A stretch of 64,000 nucleotides of DNA from Microbacterium sp. Root553 (GCF_001426995.1 NZ_LMFY01000001.1:756709-820708), one strand, 5' to 3'. Positions 8,227 through 17,935 are shown, counted from the first letter of the stretch. The notes: generated from the sequence alone by a model not told the origin. Numbers and translations: made by a program.

Positions 8227-9025
8227 TGTGCACCTCCGTGCGGTCCGGCGGTCGCGAAGTGCGTGTCGGGATCGGGCGACGCCGCCCGCAGCTCTCGCGT
8301 GTAGGGGTCCTGAGGGTTGAGGATGACGTCGTCGGCGTCGCCGTACTCGACGACCCGACCCTGGTTGAGCACCATGATCTTGTCGCTGAAGTGCCGCGCG
8401 GTGGCGAGGTCATGAGTGATGTAGAGCACGCCGAGGCCCTCCTCGCGCTGCAGATCGGCGAGCAGGTTCAGCACCCCGAGGCGGATCGACACGTCGAGCA
8501 TCGACACCGGCTCGTCGGCGACGAGCAGCGACGGGCGGGAGGCGAGCGCGCGGGCGATCGCCACGCGCTGCCTCTGTCCGCCGGACAGCTCGTGCGGACG
8601 GCGGTCGATCACGGCATCCGCGTCGAGCCTGACCCGCTCCAGGAGTCTGCGCACCTCCGCCTCGGTCTGATCCTTGGGCACGACATCGTCGAGGCGGATC
8701 GGACGCTCCAGGTGGTACCGGATCGAATGGTACGGGTTGAGCGAGGCGAACGGGTCCTGGAACACCATGCGCAGCTGCTGCCGGTAACGGCGCAGGCCCT
8801 TGCCACGCCGCGGGATCGGCGCGCCGTCGAGGCGGACCTCACCGCTGGTCGGCGTCTCGAGCTGCGTGAGGATCTTCGCGATCGTCGACTTGCCGCTGCC
8901 GGACTGGCCGACGAGGCCGATCGTCTGCCCCGAGGTCAGGGTGAAGCTGACGTCGTCGAGCGCCTTCAGGCGACCGGCGCCGCGGACGTTGTACGTCTTG
9001 GTGACATGGGTGAACTCGAGGGTCG

Positions 9026-9029
<4 letters not shown>
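8223..9029 (-). CDS. ABC transporter ATPase, Opp/Dpp F type
   Basis: 268-aa ATP-binding subunit. Walker A is GQSGSGKST, the Q-loop follows in VFQDPFASLNPY, the signature is LSGGQRQRVAIARA, Walker B is LLVADEPVSMLD and the switch His is in YITHDLATAR. The substitution pattern (signature with Q, DEPVSMLD) is typical of DppF. It overlaps genes on both sides by 4 nt. The short C-terminus keeps NPQDPYTRELRAA, the Opp-family tail. Forms a heterodimer with the ATPase at 9026-9850. Confidence 0.92.
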
Positions 9030-9850
<821 letters not shown>

Positions 9851-9869
9851 GGGGTCTTCCTTCGTCTGG

Positions 9870-10160
9870 GTCCTTCGTCTCGTCGCTCCGCTCCTCGCTC
9901 AGGAACCGGTACCGACGACCGGTCCCGCCAGGGACCGGAGCCGCAGTCCCGGTCCCTGAGCGAGCGGAGCGAGACGAAGGGCCACTGGCCAGACGTCCCA
10001 CTCCCGAACCGGAGCCGCAGTCCCGGTCCCGCGCAGGAACCGGAGCCTAAGCACCGGTCCCTGAGCGAGCGGAGCGAGACGAAGGGCCACTGGCCAGACG
10101 TCCCAGTCCCGAACCGGAGCGGCAGTCCCGGTCCCTGAGCGAGCGGAGCGAGACGAAGGG
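9870..10160. repeat. Cluster of GAGCGAGCGGAGCGAG repeats
   Basis: The whole 310-bp gap between the binding-protein stop and the ATPase start is repeats. One copy reads CTTCGTCTCGTCGCTCCGCT (9873-9892) then CCTCGCTCAGGAACCGG; three copies in the other orientation, each starting GGTCCCTGAGCGAGCGGAGC and continuing GAGACGAAGGGC, begin near 9951, 10057 and 10130. The copies are joined by degenerate CCGGAGCCGCAGTCCCGGTC units and a CCACTGGCCAGACGTCCCA segment present twice. The last copy abuts the binding-protein stop codon. The same core occurs at 40706-40941 and inside the helicase gene at 56144-56176. Confidence 0.85.
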
Positions 10161-11825
10161 CTACTCGGCCGGCTTCAGCTTGGTGAGGATCATCACGACG
10201 TTCTGCTGCGTCGGGTCGCCCGAGGCGTACGGGTCGTCCTCCGACGGCCACCCCACGTAGTTGCGCGTGTTGTACTCACCCAGAAGCGGGTGGGCACCGA
10301 GCGGGATCGCCGGGACCTGGTCGACGAAGATCTGCTCCAGCGTCGTGATCGACGACGTGCGTACGTCGTCGGACGAGGCGTTCGCGTAGGCGTTCAGCGC
10401 CTCGGTCGCGACCGGGTCGTCGAAGCGTCCGAAGTTGAATCCGGCGATGCCCTCGGGCGAGATCCATCGCGGGTCCATGGTCGACGTGTAGAGGCCGTAG
10501 GCCGTGCCGCTGTCCTCCAGCCAGTGGATGATGGCCGAGAAGGTGCCTTCGTCGCGGGGTCCGGCCCAGCCGCCCCAGTCGGGCATGTCGATCTTGACCT
10601 CGGCGCCGATCGCCTCGGTCACATCCTCGGCGATGAGCTCCTGCGCGGTGTTCCAGTCGCTCCACCCCGAGGGGACCGAGAGCGTGAACGAGACGGGCGT
10701 GCCGTCGGGGTCGATCAGTGCGTCGTCCTTCCAGGTGTATCCGGCGTCTTCGAGCAGACCGCGGGCCTTCTCGGCGTCGACGGAGTAGTCCTCACCCTGG
10801 AACTCCGGCTGGATCTCGTCTTCGAGGATCGACGAGAGCCCGGTCACGGACCACACCGGCTCGCTGGCGCCCTCGCGGGCGATGTCGACGTACGCGTCGC
10901 GGTCGATGACCCAGGCGAGCGCCTGGCGGAACACGACGTCGTCGAACGGCTTCTGCTGGAGGTTCATGAACAGGGTCGCCGACCCGGTCGTCGGCGCGAC
11001 GAAGAACTTGTTGTGCTCGGGGTCGGCGTCGAGGAACTGCTCCTTGATCTGCGGGATGAACGCCTGCGCCCAGTCGGCCTCGCCCTGCGCGAGCGCCGTG
11101 GTCAGCGCGGTGTTGTCGCCGTACGAGACGTAGTGCAGCTCGGGGACCGCCAGGTCTCCGCCCCAGTAGTCGTCGCGGGCTTCGAGGGTGACCGACTCGG
11201 TCGACCAGTTCGACATCGCGTAGGGACCGGTGCCGACGAGGTCGTCACCCTTCACCGGATCGGTCGCCGGCTCGTCGAACTTCTCCCAGATGTGCTTCGG
11301 GACGATCGGCACGTGCAGTACGCGGGCCTGGTTCACGAACTTCGACTCCCCGAAGGTGAGGGTCACGGCGTCGCCCTCGACGGTCGCGCCCTCGAACTTG
11401 AGGCCCGCGGTGTCGAGTGCGGGCGTGGAGACGAGCTCGTACGTGAACACGATGTCATCGGCGGTGAAGGGCTCGCCGTCGCTCCAGGTGACGTCCTTGC
11501 GCGGCACGACCGTGACAGCGGTGAAGTCGTCGTTCCACTCGATGCTCTCGGCCAGCCACGGGGTGACCTCGCGGTCGCCGGTCTGGTTCACGAGGCCGAG
11601 CGTCTCGAAGATCACCTTGCCGTAGCCGTATTTCGAGGCGGAGGAGTCGCCGACGTACGGGTTGTTGGACTCGGTGGTGATCGCCCCGTCGGGCTTCGCG
11701 ATGGTCAGCGCGGCCGAGCCGTCGCCACCGCTGTCGTTCGTTCCTCCGGCAGCGCAGCCGGCGAGGGCCGAGACTCCCAGGGCGGAGATCGCCGCGGCAG
11801 CGATCAGGGACTTTCTGAGCTTCAT
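10161..11825 (-). CDS. ABC substrate-binding lipoprotein, SBP family 5
   Basis: 554-aa extracytoplasmic solute-binding protein of the peptide/nickel/oligosaccharide class. The signal peptide ends in the lipobox LAGC with Cys24, so it is membrane-anchored. Family landmarks include VTWSDGEPFTADDIVFTYEL (residues about 111-130) and the AYVDIARE segment. The start is placed at the ATG of MKLRK because AAGGAG lies just upstream; an in-frame ATG 24 nt earlier would add eight residues before the signal. It leads the transporter/GH3 cluster. The divergent TetR gene and two palindromes lie upstream. The ligand is not evident from sequence; an oligosaccharide is inferred from the GH3 neighbour. Confidence 0.92.
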   Translation of the reverse strand: MKLRKSLIAAAAISALGVSALAGCAAGGTNDSGGDGSAALTIAKPDGAITTESNNPYVGDSSASKYGYGKVIFETLGLVNQTGDREVTPWLAESIEWNDDFTAVTVVPRKDVTWSDGEPFTADDIVFTYELVSTPALDTAGLKFEGATVEGDAVTLTFGESKFVNQARVLHVPIVPKHIWEKFDEPATDPVKGDDLVGTGPYAMSNWSTESVTLEARDDYWGGDLAVPELHYVSYGDNTALTTALAQGEADWAQAFIPQIKEQFLDADPEHNKFFVAPTTGSATLFMNLQQKPFDDVVFRQALAWVIDRDAYVDIAREGASEPVWSVTGLSSILEDEIQPEFQGEDYSVDAEKARGLLEDAGYTWKDDALIDPDGTPVSFTLSVPSGWSDWNTAQELIAEDVTEAIGAEVKIDMPDWGGWAGPRDEGTFSAIIHWLEDSGTAYGLYTSTMDPRWISPEGIAGFNFGRFDDPVATEALNAYANASSDDVRTSSITTLEQIFVDQVPAIPLGAHPLLGEYNTRNYVGWPSEDDPYASGDPTQQNVVMILTKLKPAE

Positions 11826-11893
11826 TGCTTCTCCTTGGGCACGGGTCATTGTGCTGTGTGACCGTCGGCTGCACAGACATCCGACGAATTAGC

Positions 11894-11937
11894 TTACTGA
11901 CGAGAAAGTAAACTGGTGCGAGGTTACTCGTTGGTAA
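11894..11937. promoter_or_regulatory. Twin palindromes between SBP and TetR genes
   Basis: TTACT-N8-AGTAA (11894-11911) and TTAC-N6-GTAA (11924-11937) lie 12 bp apart in the 166-bp divergent region. They share the TTACT.../...GTAA half-sites and are the only strong dyads there, so they are the likely operators of the adjacent TetR-family protein. Confidence 0.6.
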
Positions 11938-11991
11938 GTAGAGTTGGCAAGTACGATCCAGATCAGGCACCGGTGCAGGAGAGGAGTGACC

Positions 11992-12639
11992 ATGGCGAAG
12001 GACTCTGCCGCACCCGCGAACGTGCGTCCGGCGACGCGCGAGAAGCGCGAACTCATCCTGAAGGCCGCCGTCGAGATCTTCGGCAACAAGGGGTCGACCA
12101 ACGGCACCCTCGCCGACGTCGCCGAGCAGGTGGGGATCACCCACGCGGGCGTGCTGCACCACTTCGGCTCGAAGCAGAACCTGCTGCTCGAGGTGCTCGC
12201 CTACCGAGATCAGGCCGACGTCGCCGAGCTCGCCGAGAAGCGCATCCCGAGAGGCCCCGAGCTCTTCCTGCACCTCGTTCGCACCGCTATCTCCAATGAG
12301 CTTCGCCCCGGGATCGTGCAGGCGTACACCGTGCTCTCGTCGGAGTCGGTCACCGACAACCACCCCGGCCGCGAGTACTTCGAGGAGCGCTACACGACGC
12401 TCCGCCGCGAGGTGACCGAGGCGTTCCACCTGCTCTGCACGCAGGAGGGCGTCGACGAGCCCGACACGATCGCGACCGGCGCGGCGAGCATCCTCGCGGT
12501 GATGGACGGCCTGCAGCTGCAGTGGCTGCTGCACCGCGACGTCGTCGACCTGGGCGGGGCGAGCGAGTTCGCGATCAGGGCGATCGTCAACGGCGTCCTT
12601 CACCCCGGACCCACGCTGGAGTCGTACGTGCGCGAGTAG
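11992..12639 (+). CDS. TetR-family transcriptional regulator
   Basis: 215-aa one-component repressor. The N-terminal helix-turn-helix is clear: REKRELILKAAVEIFGNKGS, then TLADVAEQVGITHAGVLHHF with recognition helix THAGVLHHF (about residues 50-58). The ligand domain has the YERTTLRREV-like helix and a C-terminal MDGLQLQWLLHRD helix often seen in regulators of carbohydrate or amino acid catabolism. The start is the ATG after GAGAGGAGTGACC; an upstream in-frame ATG would add 16 unlikely residues. Divergent from the SBP gene and immediately upstream of an amidohydrolase, it probably controls both directions through the palindromes at 11894-11937. Confidence 0.88.
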   Translation: MAKDSAAPANVRPATREKRELILKAAVEIFGNKGSTNGTLADVAEQVGITHAGVLHHFGSKQNLLLEVLAYRDQADVAELAEKRIPRGPELFLHLVRTAISNELRPGIVQAYTVLSSESVTDNHPGREYFEERYTTLRREVTEAFHLLCTQEGVDEPDTIATGAASILAVMDGLQLQWLLHRDVVDLGGASEFAIRAIVNGVLHPGPTLESYVRE

Positions 12640-12649
12640 GCTCGGGGCC

Positions 12650-13864
12650 ATGACGATCGACCTCGAAGCGCTCTACACCGACCTGCACCAGCATCCCGAG
12701 CTCTCGTTCCAGGAGACGCGCACCGCCGGCATCGCCGCCGGCCACCTGCGTGATCTCGGGCTCGACGTGCATGAGGGCATCGGGGTCACCGGGGTGGTCG
12801 GCATCCTGCGCAACGGCGACGGCCCCGTGGTCTGGGTGCGCGCCGACATGGACGCGCTGCCCGTCGGTGAGGAGACCGGCCTCGCCTATGCCAGCACCGC
12901 GACCGGCATCGACCCCGCCGGGAACACCGTTCCCGTGATGCACGCGTGCGGGCACGACATGCACGTCACCGCCATGATCGGCGCCGTCGAGAAGCTCGTC
13001 GCCGAACGCGGCGAGTGGGCGGGCACCCTCGTCGTGCTGATCCAGCCTGCAGAGGAGTACGGAGCGGGCTCGCGCGCGATGCTCGACGGCGGACTCCTCG
13101 ACATCGCCCCCACTCCCGACATCGTGCTCGGTCAGCACGTCACCCCGCTGCCCGCGGGCACGATCGGCGTGCGCCCCGGTACGCAGATGGCGGCGTCCGA
13201 CGGCCTCACCGTGACGCTGCACGGCCGGGGCGGACACGGATCCCGACCGCACTCCACGATCGATCCGATCGTGATGGCCGCGGCGACCGTCATGCGGCTG
13301 CAGACCGTCGCCTCTCGCGAGGTCGACCCGCGCGACGTCGCGGTCGTGACGGTCGGCTCGATCCACGCCGGACTCAAGAACAACATCATCCCCGCCGAGG
13401 CCAAGCTCGAACTCAGCCTGCGCTACCCGAACGACGAGATGCGCGACAAGGTGCTCGCGAGCGTCGAGCGCATCGTGCGGGCCGAGGCCGCGGCATCCGG
13501 AGCCGAGCGCGAGCCCGAGATCCGCACCGACCACACGCTGCCGCCCACGATCAACGACGCGGAGGCCACCGCTCGCGTGACCACCGCGCTGCAGCGCGCG
13601 CTCGGCGAGGCGGCCGTCGTCGACCCCGGCATGTTCACGGGCAGCGAGGACGTCTCGTGGTTCGCCCGCGACACGGGCGCACCACTGGTGTTCTGGTTCT
13701 GGGGAGGCGTCGACCCCGTGAAGTTCGCGGCATCGGCGGCCGCGGGAACGCTCGACAAGGACATCCCCACCAACCACTCGCCGTTCTTCGCGCCGGAGAT
13801 CCACCCGACGATCGAGGTCGGCGTGACCGCGCTGTCATCGGCCGCGCGGGAGTTCCTCGGCTGA
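12650..13864 (+). CDS. M20 family amidohydrolase
   Basis: 404-aa cytoplasmic metallohydrolase of the M20D group (hippurate, N-acyl amino acid and IAA-amino acid hydrolases). Metal-site residues are Cys100 and His102 in MHACGHDMH, Glu135-Glu136 in QPAEEYG, and His162 in GQHVTP; the last ligand His is in TNHSPFF near the C-terminus. The dimerisation domain starts at GRGGHGSRPH. The ATG follows TAGGCT by 7 nt, so the gene has its own leaderless promoter overlapping the end of the TetR gene. The acyl substrate is unknown. It may be unrelated to the oligosaccharide system despite the shared regulator position. Confidence 0.88.
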   Translation: MTIDLEALYTDLHQHPELSFQETRTAGIAAGHLRDLGLDVHEGIGVTGVVGILRNGDGPVVWVRADMDALPVGEETGLAYASTATGIDPAGNTVPVMHACGHDMHVTAMIGAVEKLVAERGEWAGTLVVLIQPAEEYGAGSRAMLDGGLLDIAPTPDIVLGQHVTPLPAGTIGVRPGTQMAASDGLTVTLHGRGGHGSRPHSTIDPIVMAAATVMRLQTVASREVDPRDVAVVTVGSIHAGLKNNIIPAEAKLELSLRYPNDEMRDKVLASVERIVRAEAAASGAEREPEIRTDHTLPPTINDAEATARVTTALQRALGEAAVVDPGMFTGSEDVSWFARDTGAPLVFWFWGGVDPVKFAASAAAGTLDKDIPTNHSPFFAPEIHPTIEVGVTALSSAAREFLG

Positions 13865-13880
13865 GGCTTCTCAATTCGCC

Positions 13881-13966
13881 GTTCGCAATTCAGCAAGAAC
13901 GGCCAGGAACGAGCCGATTTCATCCGCCGAGTACGCGGAACGCTCGCTCTCTGCTGAATTGTGAAC
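13881..13966. repeat. 86-bp inverted-repeat element, copy A
   Basis: Left arm GTTCGCAATTCAGCA and right arm TGCTGAATTGTGAAC, 14 of 15 positions complementary, total 86 bp. It lies between the convergent amidohydrolase and moaA. The interior has no similarity to the other copies. See also 18425, 24362, 38010, 52075 and 53912. Confidence 0.85.
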
Positions 13967-13976
13967 GCCGAGTCGC

Positions 13977-14021
13977 GCTGAGTCTTGAGAGCGCTGAGTC
14001 TTGAGAGCGCTGAGACTCAGC
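13977..14021 (-). terminator. Tandem 16-mers forming hairpin at moaA end
   Basis: Two direct copies of GCTGAGTCTTGAGAGC (13977-13992, 13993-14008) are followed by GCTGAGACTCAGC, which overlaps the moaA stop. The second copy pairs with it through a 9-bp stem (GCTGAGTCT with AGACTCAGC), giving a plausible hairpin at the convergent gene end. Confidence 0.45.
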
Positions 14022-15102
14022 CGCCGATGGCGTTCATGCCGCGGGCCGGCTGCAGGAACGACGGATCGTTGATCGCGTGCCCCGGCAGCTTGCCGTGCAC
14101 GCACGAGCGCAGCATGGCTCCGATCGCCGCGGCGCGCTGGGCGGGATCGGATGCCGCCGGTCCGCGGAGCGAGTCGATCAGGTCGTACTCGGCGTTGGAG
14201 AACAGGCAGTTGCGCAGCTGCCCGTCGGCGGTGAGCCTAAGTCGGTCGCAGGCGCCGCAGAACGGAGCGGTGACCGAGGCGATGACGCCGACCTCGTGCG
14301 GTCCGCCGTCGATGCGCCACTTCTCGGCGGGCGCGCCACCGCGGCCGGGAACGGGTTCGAGGCTCCACCGTGCGCTGAGCTTCTCGAGGATCTCCTCGCG
14401 CGTGACCATCGACGCGCGGTCCCACGTATGCCCGGCGTCGAGCGGCATCTGCTCGATGAAACGCAGCTGCGCGCCGACCTCCATCGCGAACGCGACCAGG
14501 TCTGGCAGCTCGTCGTCGTTCACACCGCGCATCGCGACCGTGTTGAGCTTGAGGGGGCGGAGGTCGGATGCCGCCGCTGCCGCGATGCCTTCGAACACGT
14601 CGTCGATGCGATCCCGGCGGGTGAGGTCGGCGAAGCGCTGCCGGTCGACCGTGTCGATGCTGATGTTGAGTCGAGTGAGGCCCGCATCGATCAGATCGGG
14701 GAGCTTCTTCGCGAGCGTGATGCCGTTCGTCGTCATCGCGACCTCGACGGGGCCTTCGGGGCCCTCGATCGCCGAGACACGTCGCACCACGTCGATGATG
14801 TCGGCGCGCAGCAGCGGCTCGCCGCCCGTGAGGCGGAACGTGCGGATGCCGAGCGATGCGGCGACCTGCGCCACCTCGACGATCTCGTCGGTCGACAGGA
14901 TGCTGGTGCGCGCGAGCCACTCGTTGCCCTGTTCGGGCATGCAGTAGGTGCAGCGCAGCGAGCAGCGGTCGGTCAGCGAGATGCGCAGATCGCGGTGCAC
15001 GCGCCCGTGGGTGTCGACGAGTCCCTGCGACGCGGGCGCGACGTCGTCGAGGACCGCGGCGCTCGGCGCCCGCATCCCGATGACGACCGGCACAGCCGTC
15101 AT
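14017..15102 (-). CDS. moaA: GTP 3',8-cyclase MoaA
   Basis: 361-aa radical SAM enzyme that, with MoaC, converts GTP to cyclic pyranopterin monophosphate, the first step of molybdenum cofactor synthesis. The radical SAM 4Fe-4S motif is Cys47-x3-Cys51-x2-Cys54 (DRCSLRCTYCMP); TGGEPLLR follows. The C-terminal second cluster site is FCGACDRLRL plus a Cys in LRNCLF, and the protein ends in the obligatory Gly-Gly. The start chosen has GGAGAGGGAG about 9 nt upstream. It lies downstream of modC on the same strand with a 204-bp gap that contains a 76-bp repeat element. Confidence 0.96.
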   Translation of the reverse strand: MTAVPVVIGMRAPSAAVLDDVAPASQGLVDTHGRVHRDLRISLTDRCSLRCTYCMPEQGNEWLARTSILSTDEIVEVAQVAASLGIRTFRLTGGEPLLRADIIDVVRRVSAIEGPEGPVEVAMTTNGITLAKKLPDLIDAGLTRLNISIDTVDRQRFADLTRRDRIDDVFEGIAAAAASDLRPLKLNTVAMRGVNDDELPDLVAFAMEVGAQLRFIEQMPLDAGHTWDRASMVTREEILEKLSARWSLEPVPGRGGAPAEKWRIDGGPHEVGVIASVTAPFCGACDRLRLTADGQLRNCLFSNAEYDLIDSLRGPAASDPAQRAAAIGAMLRSCVHGKLPGHAINDPSFLQPARGMNAIGG

Positions 15103-15212
15103 CGCCGTCTCCCTCTCCCCGACATGTTCCGAGACTACCCGCGCCGCCGACACCGCGGCCCGTGCGGGCACGACGACCGGCATATTGCCAGGTCGGGGGT
15201 CTCGGAAGGGCC

Positions 15213-15288
15213 GCTTGGCTGACGATTCCCCGCGTGGCGGGCGCCGAGGCCGTATCCGATCAGCCGTCCGGGATGCCGTCAGCCATCC
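15213..15288. repeat. 76-bp inverted-repeat element, copy 2 (modC/moaA)
   Basis: Left end GCTTGGCTGACGATTCCCCG, right end CGGGATGCCGTCAGCCATCC, total 76 bp. Ends are near-complementary over about 20 bp; the interior differs from copies 1 and 3. It lies between the end of modC and the start of moaA. Confidence 0.75.
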
Positions 15289-15306
15289 GGCGCAGCGGCG
15301 CCGGAC

Positions 15307-16368
15307 TCAGCCGACGGAGACGGAGACGAACCGCACGAGCCCCGGATCGACCCGCAACCGAATCCTGTCGCCGATCGCCACCCCTGCGGCGGCATCCAGC
15401 GACAGGTCGACCGCCCCGGCGTCGGTGTGCACGCGCACACCTCCCAGCGTGGGCTCGATGCGCGTCACCTCGGCTGGCCATGACTCCGGGCCCGCTCCGC
15501 CGACGCGCACGTGCCCCGGACGGAAGACCGCGGCGAGCGCTGAACCGTCGGTCGCCGCGAGCGCACGCGACGCAGGATCCGTGCTGGTCAGCAGCACCTC
15601 ACGGCGACGCCACGCACCCCCGCTCGCGACGCCCACGAGACGGTTGACCCCGGCGATCGACGCGACGAATCCGGATGCCGGTGCGGCGAGCACCTCGCGC
15701 ACCGACCCCGACTGGGTGACGCGACCCGCCTCGACCACGATCAGCCGATCGGCGAGGGCTACGGCATCCGCGGCATCGTGCGTGACCGCGACGGTCGTGG
15801 TCGACACGAGCTGATCGCGCAGCATCCGCCTGATGTCGCCGGCCGTCTCGGGATCGAGGGCGACGAGCGGCTCGTCGAGCAGCACGACCCGAGGGGATGC
15901 GGCGAGCGCCCGAGCGACGGCGACGCGCTGCTGCTCCCCTCCGGACAGCTCGTGCGGCATCCGCCCTCCCGAGCCGGGGAGTCCGACCCGCGCGAGCCAG
16001 TCATCGGCGCCTTCTCGGGCGGCACGAACCTCGACGCCCGCGGCACGCGGCCCGAACGCCACGTTCTCGCCCACCGACAGATGCGGGAACAGTCGGGGCT
16101 TCTGCCCGAGCAGCACGACACCGCGGCGCATCGGGTCGGTCCGCACCCGCGGGGCCGCGACGCGGTCGACGACCCGCCCCTCGACGGCGATCTCTCCCCC
16201 GCCCAGCGGCTCGAGTCCCGCGAGCGCCTGCAGCAGCGTCGACTTGCCCGCGCCGCTCGGGCCCATCACTGCGACCGTCTCGCCCGGCTCGACGTGCAGC
16301 GAGACGTCGACGGAGAAGTGCTCCCGAGGCACGACCACATGAGCGCGCAGGCCATCCACAGAGCTCAT
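15307..16368 (-). CDS. modC: Molybdate ABC transporter ATPase ModC
   Basis: 353-aa ATP-binding subunit of the molybdate importer. Walker A is GPSGAGKST (about residues 33-41), the signature LSGGEQQRVAVARA, Walker B VVLLDEPLVALD and the switch His is in AVTHDAADA. The C-terminal region (about 240-353) is a TOBE-type molybdate-binding domain, family-typical. The start overlaps the modB stop by 4 nt (ATGA). Part of a regulator-modA-modB-modC operon on the minus strand. Confidence 0.93.
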   Translation of the reverse strand: MSSVDGLRAHVVVPREHFSVDVSLHVEPGETVAVMGPSGAGKSTLLQALAGLEPLGGGEIAVEGRVVDRVAAPRVRTDPMRRGVVLLGQKPRLFPHLSVGENVAFGPRAAGVEVRAAREGADDWLARVGLPGSGGRMPHELSGGEQQRVAVARALAASPRVVLLDEPLVALDPETAGDIRRMLRDQLVSTTTVAVTHDAADAVALADRLIVVEAGRVTQSGSVREVLAAPASGFVASIAGVNRLVGVASGGAWRRREVLLTSTDPASRALAATDGSALAAVFRPGHVRVGGAGPESWPAEVTRIEPTLGGVRVHTDAGAVDLSLDAAAGVAIGDRIRLRVDPGLVRFVSVSVG

Positions 16369-17153
16369 CGCGCGGCTCCCGGACGCCAGCCCCGCACCAG
16401 CAGCAGCACGAGGATCGCGGTGGCGAGCAGCAGCAGCGCGAGGGCGACCGCCGCACCCTGGGTGACTCCCGCCCCGTTGAAGGCCGTGTAGATCGCCAGC
16501 GGCATGGTCTGGGTGACACCCGGGCGGTTGCCCGCGAACAGCGCGGTCGCCCCGAACTCGCCGATGGCCCTGGCGAAGCACAGCACCACGCCGGCCACTA
16601 TCCCCGGCGCGGCGAGCGGCAGGGTGATGCGGCGCAGGATCGTCCAGCGGCCGGCACCGAGGGCGGCCGCGGTGCGCTCGTACTCGACACCCGAGGTGCG
16701 CACCGCCCCCTCGACCGCGAGCACCAGGAACGGCAGCGCCACGAAGGTCTGCGCGAGGATGACGGCCGTCGTGCTGAACGACAGTCCGAGCCCGCCGAGC
16801 CACCCCGCCCGTCCGAAGAGGTAGAGCAGGGCGATGCCGCCGACCATGGGCGGCAGGACGAGGGGGATCGTGACGGCAGCACGCAGCACCGCGGCGAGGC
16901 GCGGCCCCGAACGAGCGATCGTCAGCGCCAGGGGGACGCCGATCGCGATGCACAGCAGGGTGGCGACAAGGCCCGTCCCCAGGGAGAGCAGCAGCGCCGA
17001 GCGCGCGGCCTCCGACGTGACGTCGGCGATGAAGGTCGACCAGTCGACACGGGCGACCAGGGCCGCGAGCGGGAGGATGAGGAACGCGAGACCGATCAGG
17101 GCGGGGATGGCCAGGGCACGCGGCGCGTATCCGCGCGCTCCGGCGGCGCTCAC
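16365..17153 (-). CDS. modB: Molybdate ABC transporter permease ModB
   Basis: 262-aa inner-membrane permease with about six membrane segments. Core landmarks: IPLVLPPMVGGIALLYLFGR, then VALPFLVLAVEGA, and the EAA loop ERTAAALGAGRWTILRRITL followed by ARAIGEFGATALFAGN, which is characteristic of ModB. The GTG start overlaps the modA stop (GTGA). Forms the channel with ModC; ModA delivers molybdate. Confidence 0.93.
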   Translation of the reverse strand: MSAAGARGYAPRALAIPALIGLAFLILPLAALVARVDWSTFIADVTSEAARSALLLSLGTGLVATLLCIAIGVPLALTIARSGPRLAAVLRAAVTIPLVLPPMVGGIALLYLFGRAGWLGGLGLSFSTTAVILAQTFVALPFLVLAVEGAVRTSGVEYERTAAALGAGRWTILRRITLPLAAPGIVAGVVLCFARAIGEFGATALFAGNRPGVTQTMPLAIYTAFNGAGVTQGAAVALALLLLATAILVLLLVRGWRPGAAR

Positions 17154-17932
17154 GGTGCTCCGAACCCGAAGTCCGCCAGGATGCGCTGACCCTCGTCGGA
17201 GAGCACGAAGGCGACGAACGCCTCGGCGGCCGCGGGGTTCTGCGCCTCGGACAGCGCGGCGATCGGATAGTGGTTGACGACCTCGCCTGCACCGTCGGGC
17301 ACGATCACCTCGACGTCGTCGCGGTCGATCACGTCGGTCGCGTACACGAGGCCCGCGTCTGCCTCGCCGGCCGCGACCTTGGTGAGCACGGCCGTGACGT
17401 TCTGCTCGAGGCTCGCCGCGTCGACCGCGACGCCGGCGTTCGAGAGCAGCGTGGCGGACGCCGCCCCGCACGGCACCTCGGGGGCGCACAGCACGGTGGT
17501 GACGTCGGCCAGGTCGGCGAGCGTCTCGACGCCGCCGGGGTTGCCCGTCGGCACGGCGATCACGAGCGTGTTGGACGCGAACAGGGTCGGATCGACCGCG
17601 GCATCCTCGAGCTTCTGCATGTTGGCCTCGTCGGCCGAGGCGAACACGTCGGCGGGCGCGCCCTCGCGCAGCTGCGTGACCAGCGTGGACGAGCCGTCGT
17701 AGACGCCGCTGACGTCGACGCCGGGGTTCGCCTCGGTGAACGCCGCACCGATCTCGTCGAACGCGCCCGAGAGCGACGCCGCCGCGTAGACCGTGAGCTC
17801 GCCGCTCACGGTGCTCCCGGATGCGTCGGCGGTGGCGGTCGGCGTCGGCGACTCCGCACCGGCAGCGCACCCCGTGGTGAGAGCCGCGGCGGTCAGGGCG
17901 ACCATGACGATGCGGCGGAGACGGCGGTTCAT
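17150..17932 (-). CDS. modA: Molybdate-binding lipoprotein ModA
   Basis: 260-aa extracytoplasmic molybdate/tungstate-binding protein. The signal peptide ends with a lipobox-like TTGC (Cys22), followed by a Thr/Ala-rich linker. The fold begins ELTVYAAASLSGAFDEIG, with the conserved SLSGAF and DGSS regions that line the oxyanion site, and GAPADVFASADEANM. It lies 3 bp downstream of the molybdate-responsive regulator gene and overlaps modB. Confidence 0.94.
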   Translation of the reverse strand: MNRRLRRIVMVALTAAALTTGCAAGAESPTPTATADASGSTVSGELTVYAAASLSGAFDEIGAAFTEANPGVDVSGVYDGSSTLVTQLREGAPADVFASADEANMQKLEDAAVDPTLFASNTLVIAVPTGNPGGVETLADLADVTTVLCAPEVPCGAASATLLSNAGVAVDAASLEQNVTAVLTKVAAGEADAGLVYATDVIDRDDVEVIVPDGAGEVVNHYPIAALSEAQNPAAAEAFVAFVLSDEGQRILADFGFGAP

Positions 17933-17935
17933 GGG

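Noticed and set aside
13881..13966. 86-bp elements as ordinary intrinsic terminators
   Set aside because: They have a 56-bp loop, no T-run, and also lie between divergent genes (18425-18510), where no terminator is needed.
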